DNA of 10,397 bases from Planctomycetia bacterium (GTDB lineage: Bacteria; Planctomycetota; Phycisphaerae; Phycisphaerales; SM1A02): positions 1 to 10,397 of the forward strand of contig SYGQ01000114.1 of NCBI GenBank assembly GCA_005799475.1, written 5' to 3'. Below the pieces are notes generated by a model. The model was not told the DNA's origin. It saw only the letters and a program-made list of their open reading frames with translations, and searched no databases. The translations under genes and the position numbers were made by a program. Of this stretch, positions 7,049-10,397 are shown one piece after another; positions within the stretch are counted from its first letter, which is position 1, and each line of letters opens with the position of its first letter.

Positions 7049-7687
7049 GTGACCGCGCCCGAAGAACTCTCAAATGCCGCGATCGAAGAGGAGGCGTACC
7101 GCTGGCTGCGCGCGCACCTCGCGGGATTCATCCGGTTCGACGGCGAACGATCGGCGATCAAGATTGCCCCCCTGCCCGATGGCGCATTCGTGGCACCGGT
7201 CATGGTCGCCATGCTCATGGCCGGCGATCGCGTGCTCGAACTCCCAGACGACGGCGATGATGAACTCCACCTGATGGTCTCGCTTGAACGGTTCGATGGG
7301 CGCAAGGACACGAGTGGCTGGGCCGACAGGTGGCGCACTTACCACGGCTCGCCGCCGGATGTGAACTGGGCGCGCATCACGGTGGATGCGTCGAAGTTTC
7401 GGGGCTACTTCATCGACGGCGAGGTGTACGCACGCGCGAATCCGCTTGCTGGATTCGAAGGGTCGCTCTGCGGCGCGCTCAACAAGACGCAGCGCGACCA
7501 AGTGCGCGCCGCCATCCGCGCGCAGCTGGCCGCCGACGCGATCGAGCCCACGGTCATCGGCATCGATCCATGGGGCTTCGATGTGCGCCGCGAGCACGAT
7601 GTCATCCGACTCCACGCCCCCGAAGGGTTCACGATGGCCTGCGAAGCCTCCGCGCTCGCGTGCCTCAATCGCCTCGCGAAGTCATAG
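7049..7687 (+). CDS. DUF2470/HugZ-like protein (tentative)
   Basis: A 212-residue soluble protein. The last 45 residues or so (EPTVIGIDPWGFDVRREHDV and onward) resemble the DUF2470 domain found at the C-terminus of HugZ-type haem-utilisation proteins and related pyridoxamine-phosphate-oxidase-like split-barrel proteins. The middle part (WARITVDASKFRGYFIDG, about 107-124) could be the barrel strands of that fold. No haem-ligand or flavin-binding motif is obvious enough to name an activity. There is no signal peptide or membrane segment. The GTG at 7049 is the only sensible start: it follows TAGGAT by 6 nt, and promoter plus start are nearly identical to those of aroC. It is divergent from aroDE across 53 bp. 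That this is a real gene is likely from its clean start and signal, but the family assignment is moderate at best. Confidence 0.6.
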   Translation: MTAPEELSNAAIEEEAYRWLRAHLAGFIRFDGERSAIKIAPLPDGAFVAPVMVAMLMAGDRVLELPDDGDDELHLMVSLERFDGRKDTSGWADRWRTYHGSPPDVNWARITVDASKFRGYFIDGEVYARANPLAGFEGSLCGALNKTQRDQVRAAIRAQLAADAIEPTVIGIDPWGFDVRREHDVIRLHAPEGFTMACEASALACLNRLAKS

Positions 7688-7904
7688 CGCTCCGCGGCAC
7701 CTCCTCACATTCCCATGACGCTCCGATTGTCGATCGCAGCGGTGCTGCTCTGCGGCCGCGTTGATGACACGGCTCCAGTTGCTCGCGCGCGCGTCAACGC
7801 ACACGGGGCGAAGTAAGCGACGCCTACCGCTCGCGACACGGTGGCAGCGCGAAGTGGAAACACACAGACGCAGTCTTCGCTCGGTAGAGCCAAGAACTCA
7901 ATGC
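7688..7904. other. Intergenic stretch with no convincing gene
   Basis: Between the stop of the DUF2470-like gene and the start of the flhA-like remnant I see no gene. A 33-codon frame at 7715-7816 (+) begins MTLRLSIAAVLLCG, like a signal peptide, but it stops soon after and lacks the -10-like signal seen at other starts here. It could be the relic of an exported protein. No terminator with a T-tract is visible after the TAG at 7685-7687. Confidence 0.4.
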
Positions 7905-8440
7905 CATCCGTGGAGGCCTAGGCCGCCGTGGCCTCACCCGCGTGTCCCGAGATTCGCAGCACACCAATGACACCACCGTCGTCCGACGCAGTTTGGCCTG
8001 CCAACTCAAGGCCCGAGTGCGAAGCGGTGCGCGATGCCCGCCACGGGCAGGCGATCAGCGGCCTAGCGACACCGAGGGGAATTCCAACTTCGGGTCGACC
8101 CGACAACGCCGCGAGACCGTCGTGAGGTGACGCCACGCCGTCATTGGTACGCCGAGAATCGTGTCCCTCACCCAAGGCGATCCAGCCCGCCGGGATCCCG
8201 AAGACCGGATCCACAAGTCGCAACCGCTCGCTCTCGTTCCCGAGTTCGTCACATCCCAAGCACACGAGGTCTCCCGCCTCATGCCCACCGATCGGGATCG
8301 CGGAAACGACTCCTCGTGGCAGAACGACATCCCGCAATCGGTACCTCGGCGGTTCGCCTTGCGTCGCCCAACCCGCGCTCAGGGGGCTCGCAACGGATCC
8401 GCCGCGCAAGGTCGTTCAGCGTTGTGGCCCAGCGACCATC
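7905..8440 (-). pseudogene. Probable decayed remnant of flhA (flagellar export gate, cytosolic domain)
   Basis: Intact FlhA is a membrane protein of the flagellar type III export gate, about 690 residues long. Here only broken pieces of its cytosolic domain appear, in family order, on the minus strand. One frame (8409 downward) reads PPRYRLRD, then IPIGGHEAGDLV, then LVDPVFGIPAGWI. These match the family patterns PPVRIRD, IxIxGxExAxGE and EPAFGLPAxWI. The similarity then moves to another frame at about 8172, where DTILGVPMTAWRHLTTVSRR matches TVVDPATVIATHLTEVIRR with equal spacing from T to HL. That frame stops at 8055-8057. A weak C-terminal match (VVSLVCCESRDTRVRP) follows within 8009-7920. 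The membrane half and about 200 residues in between are missing. The first frame is open over 7918-8409 from a TTG, so a short novel gene is the alternative. The frame switch and the lack of a good start favour a pseudogene. Confidence 0.45.
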
Positions 8441-8482
8441 GTGGCCTGTTCGGGCGCGTGCGGGATGCAGTCCGTGGGGTCG

Positions 8483-8488
8483 TAGAAT
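8483..8488 (+). promoter_or_regulatory. -10-like hexamer of phhA
   Basis: TAGAAT is the closest match to TATAAT in the set, 6 nt before ATG 8495. It favours ATG 8495 over TTG 8492 and probably serves both phhA and the aminopeptidase gene. Confidence 0.65.
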
Positions 8489-8494
8489 GCATTG

Positions 8495-9367
8495 ATGCCC
8501 CAGCACGACGGTCAACAGAAGTTCCCAGGATCGCTCAACAGCGCGATGATCGACGGTGCCACTGGCCACGCGGCGCAGGAGTACGCGAATCACTTTGGAC
8601 AGCCCGGCTACAACGACATTTCGCGGGTCTACATCGGACAGAGCTACGAGGGGTACTCCGACGAAAACCAGGAGGTCTGGCGAACACTCTACGACCGGCA
8701 GATGGGGTATCTCGAATCGATGGCGTCGAGTGTCTATCTCACCGGCGCGCGGTCGATCAAACTCGTCCGCGAGTACATCCCCTACATCGAGGGTCCCAAG
8801 TCGATCAACAACTACCTCGCGAAACTGACGGGCTGGCAGAGCCGCGCGGTGCCGGGGTACCTGCCGGCGAAGGCGTTTTTCGCCTGCCTCGCACGACGCG
8901 AGTTTCCGACGACGATCGTCATCCGCCCAAAGGAGTCTCTCGACTACCTCCCAGAACCTGACATCTTTCACGATGTCTTCGGCCATGTGCCGCTACACGC
9001 CGACCCGGTCTTCGGCGACTTCCTCCAAACCTACGGGAAGGCCGCAGCCACCACGGACGACCCACAGCATGTCGAGCGGCTCGCACGGCTCTTCTGGTTC
9101 ACCGTTGAGTTCGGGCTCATCCGTGAAGGCGGCAAGGTCAAACTCTACGGATCCGGGCTCATTTCAAGCCCCGGCGAGAGCCGTCACTCGCTTGAGAGCA
9201 AGGAAGTCGATCGTCGCCCCTTCGACCTCGAGACCGTCTGCGGCACTTCGTTCGAGATCGACCACTACCAACCCATCCTCTATGTCCTTGAGAGCTTCGA
9301 CCAGCTGCGCGACGCAATGAACCAATACGCGATGCGCATTCTCGAGGGTCAGCCCGCGCGCGCCTGA
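8495..9367 (+). CDS. phhA: Phenylalanine 4-monooxygenase (phenylalanine hydroxylase)
   Basis: Hydroxylates phenylalanine to tyrosine using O2, a tetrahydropterin and a mononuclear non-haem iron in the cytoplasm. The 290 residues match bacterial aromatic amino acid hydroxylases. The iron-binding facial triad is complete: His159 and His164 in PDIFHDVFGHVPL, and Glu205 in FWFTVEFGLI. The C-terminal half keeps KLYGSGLISSPGE and the SFEIDHYQP segment. There is no N-terminal ACT regulatory domain, as usual in bacteria. TTG 8492 and ATG 8495 are adjacent in-frame starts. ATG 8495 is chosen because TAGAAT (8483-8488) ends 6 nt before it. The aminopeptidase gene follows after 22 bp and is probably co-transcribed. 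No pterin carbinolamine dehydratase gene is visible. With the nearby shikimate genes it suggests local handling of aromatic amino acids, for tyrosine supply or phenylalanine breakdown. Confidence 0.95.
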   Translation: MPQHDGQQKFPGSLNSAMIDGATGHAAQEYANHFGQPGYNDISRVYIGQSYEGYSDENQEVWRTLYDRQMGYLESMASSVYLTGARSIKLVREYIPYIEGPKSINNYLAKLTGWQSRAVPGYLPAKAFFACLARREFPTTIVIRPKESLDYLPEPDIFHDVFGHVPLHADPVFGDFLQTYGKAAATTDDPQHVERLARLFWFTVEFGLIREGGKVKLYGSGLISSPGESRHSLESKEVDRRPFDLETVCGTSFEIDHYQPILYVLESFDQLRDAMNQYAMRILEGQPARA

Positions 9368-9389
9368 GTGGCGCGCCGATTGCACGACG

Positions 9390-10397
9390 ATGCCGAACTC
9401 CATCCCACCAGCCGAATTCGCGCTTCGTCGCGAGCGCGTCCTGAAGACACTCGCACGCGCCAAGGCCGTTGGACTCGTCTGTGCGGGTGCGGCCGATGCG
9501 TCACTTTCTGCCGCATGGCGGCCGAACCCGAACTTCGAATACCTGACGGGGATTGTCGACGAGCCCGGAGCGATGCTGCTGCTCGACCCTCTGCACCCGG
9601 TCGCCGTTCGACGAGCGCAGCTTTATCTCAAGCCGCTTGACCCCGAACTTGAGCGATGGGATGGGTTCCGCGCCACACTGAGCGGCGCGCTCAAGTCGCG
9701 CTACGGAATCGCCTCCGTCTTCCGGACAACGGCATTCCCTCGCTTCCTTCTTGAGAGCGCGAGGCGATCGCGCTGTTTTGCGTGTCTGCACCCGTTGGCT
9801 CCGCACACGGCGCCGATCTCGCCAGACCTCGCCATTTTCAAAGAGTCCGCTGCGCGCATCCCCGGCGCGGCGATCATCGATCTCTCGGCACAACTCCCGG
9901 CACTTCGCGCGGCCAAGAGCCCCGCGGAAGTTGCGATGATCGCGCGTGCGGCAACGATCACCGCCGCAGGCTTCGCCGCCGCCGCAAAGGCAGCGCGCCC
10001 GGGGGCGACAGAGTTCGCCGTGCAAGAAGCCGCTGAGCATGCGTACAAGACTTCAGGCGCGACGACGACTGCCTACCGAACCATCGCCGGTTCTGGTTTC
10101 AATGCGACGGTCCTCCACTACCACGCCAACAGCGGGACACTCAAGGAGGGCGATCTCCTTGTTCTGGATTCGGGCGCGTCGTACGAGGGATACGCGGCCG
10201 ATGTGACTCGGACCTTCGCCGTGTCGGGCCGATTCACCGCTCGACAGAAACTGGTCTATGGCATCGTGCTCAAGGCTCAGGCGGCGGCGATTCGTGCGTG
10301 TCGACCCGGAGCCACAATGACCAAGGTCGATGCCGCCGCACGGAAGGTGATCGCGGCCGCAGGACTTGGGGACTACTTCATCCACGGCATCGGACAC
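9390..10397 (+). CDS. pepP: Xaa-Pro aminopeptidase (aminopeptidase P, M24B), 3' end outside window
   Basis: Removes N-terminal residues that precede proline, using a two-metal (usually Mn) centre in the cytoplasm. The first 336 residues are present. An N-terminal AMP_N-type domain (about 1-165, with FEYLTG near residue 50) is followed by the pita-bread catalytic domain. Visible key residues are His243 in VLHYHAN, metal ligands Asp260 in LVLDSG and Asp271 in ADVTRTF, and HGIGH at 332-336, whose last His is the third ligand. Asp260 and Asp271 fall at the same numbers as in E. coli PepP, which supports both the family and the ATG at 9390. The two glutamate ligands lie beyond the window. It starts 22 bp after the phhA stop with no Shine-Dalgarno sequence and, unlike the other genes here, no TANNNT at 6 nt, so it is probably expressed from the phhA transcript. 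Confidence 0.92.
   Translation, partial: MPNSIPPAEFALRRERVLKTLARAKAVGLVCAGAADASLSAAWRPNPNFEYLTGIVDEPGAMLLLDPLHPVAVRRAQLYLKPLDPELERWDGFRATLSGALKSRYGIASVFRTTAFPRFLLESARRSRCFACLHPLAPHTAPISPDLAIFKESAARIPGAAIIDLSAQLPALRAAKSPAEVAMIARAATITAAGFAAAAKAARPGATEFAVQEAAEHAYKTSGATTTAYRTIAGSGFNATVLHYHANSGTLKEGDLLVLDSGASYEGYAADVTRTFAVSGRFTARQKLVYGIVLKAQAAAIRACRPGATMTKVDAAARKVIAAAGLGDYFIHGIGH

Noticed and set aside
6996..7073. Upstream extension of the aroDE frame by 26 codons
   Set aside because: It would cover the DUF2470-like promoter and start, is Arg-rich, and does not resemble the dehydratase N-terminus.
6364..7260. 298-codon plus-strand frame across aroDE and the next gene
   Set aside because: It is antisense to secure dehydratase motifs and overlaps the DUF2470-like gene in another frame. 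Its composition is Arg/Ser-rich.
7715..7816. 33-codon frame starting like a signal peptide (MTLRLSIAAVLLCG)
   Set aside because: No -10-like hexamer at the local spacing, no mature domain and no recognised family. Mentioned only as a possible relic.
7876..7900. tRNA-like D-arm string (GCTCGGTAGAGCC)
   Set aside because: No matching T-arm GTTCGA, acceptor stem or anticodon arm at tRNA spacing was found on either side.
7913..7935. GAGGCC/GGCCTC inverted repeat near the end of the flhA remnant
   Set aside because: Six pairs with an 11-nt loop and no T-run; not distinguishable from chance in this GC-rich sequence.

Overview
This is a high-GC bacterial chromosomal window of mostly housekeeping genes, packed tightly on both strands. 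No rRNA, tRNA, insertion sequence, CRISPR array or phage gene was seen. The fused dehydroquinate dehydratase-shikimate dehydrogenase, the GC content and the lack of Shine-Dalgarno sequences would fit a member of the Planctomycetes/PVC group. That placement is a guess from gene content, not a phylogenetic result. The oxygen-dependent phenylalanine hydroxylase points to an aerobic or microaerobic lifestyle.

Layout from left to right: the 3' end of clpB (+) meets a small GAF-domain gene (-), and their ends overlap. The GAF gene follows asnB (-). A lipoprotein of unknown function (+) is divergent from asnB across 36 bp. It converges on aroC (-), which lies downstream of a fused aroD-aroE gene (-). 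A DUF2470/HugZ-like gene (+) is divergent from aroDE. Next comes about 800 bp without an intact gene, which holds what looks like a broken flhA remnant on the minus strand. The window ends with phhA (+) and the first 336 codons of an aminopeptidase P gene (+).

Three genes share a metabolic theme. AroDE and AroC carry out the third, fourth and last steps of the shikimate pathway to chorismate, and PhhA turns phenylalanine into tyrosine. AsnB uses glutamine to make asparagine or to amidate a related substrate. ClpB and the aminopeptidase belong to protein quality control and peptide turnover.

The most notable signal is regulatory. Seven of the eight genes whose start is visible have a -10-like TANNNT hexamer ending 6 nt (7 nt once) before the start codon, and none has a visible Shine-Dalgarno sequence. 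This is the arrangement expected of leaderless mRNAs and it also settles several start choices. aroC and the DUF2470-like gene share an almost identical 24-nt block over promoter and start. Other points are the flhA relic, a 75-codon in-frame open stretch after the aroDE stop that ends inside an 18-bp inverted repeat, and interlocked divergent promoters between asnB and the lipoprotein gene. I did not find a convincing new multi-gene system.
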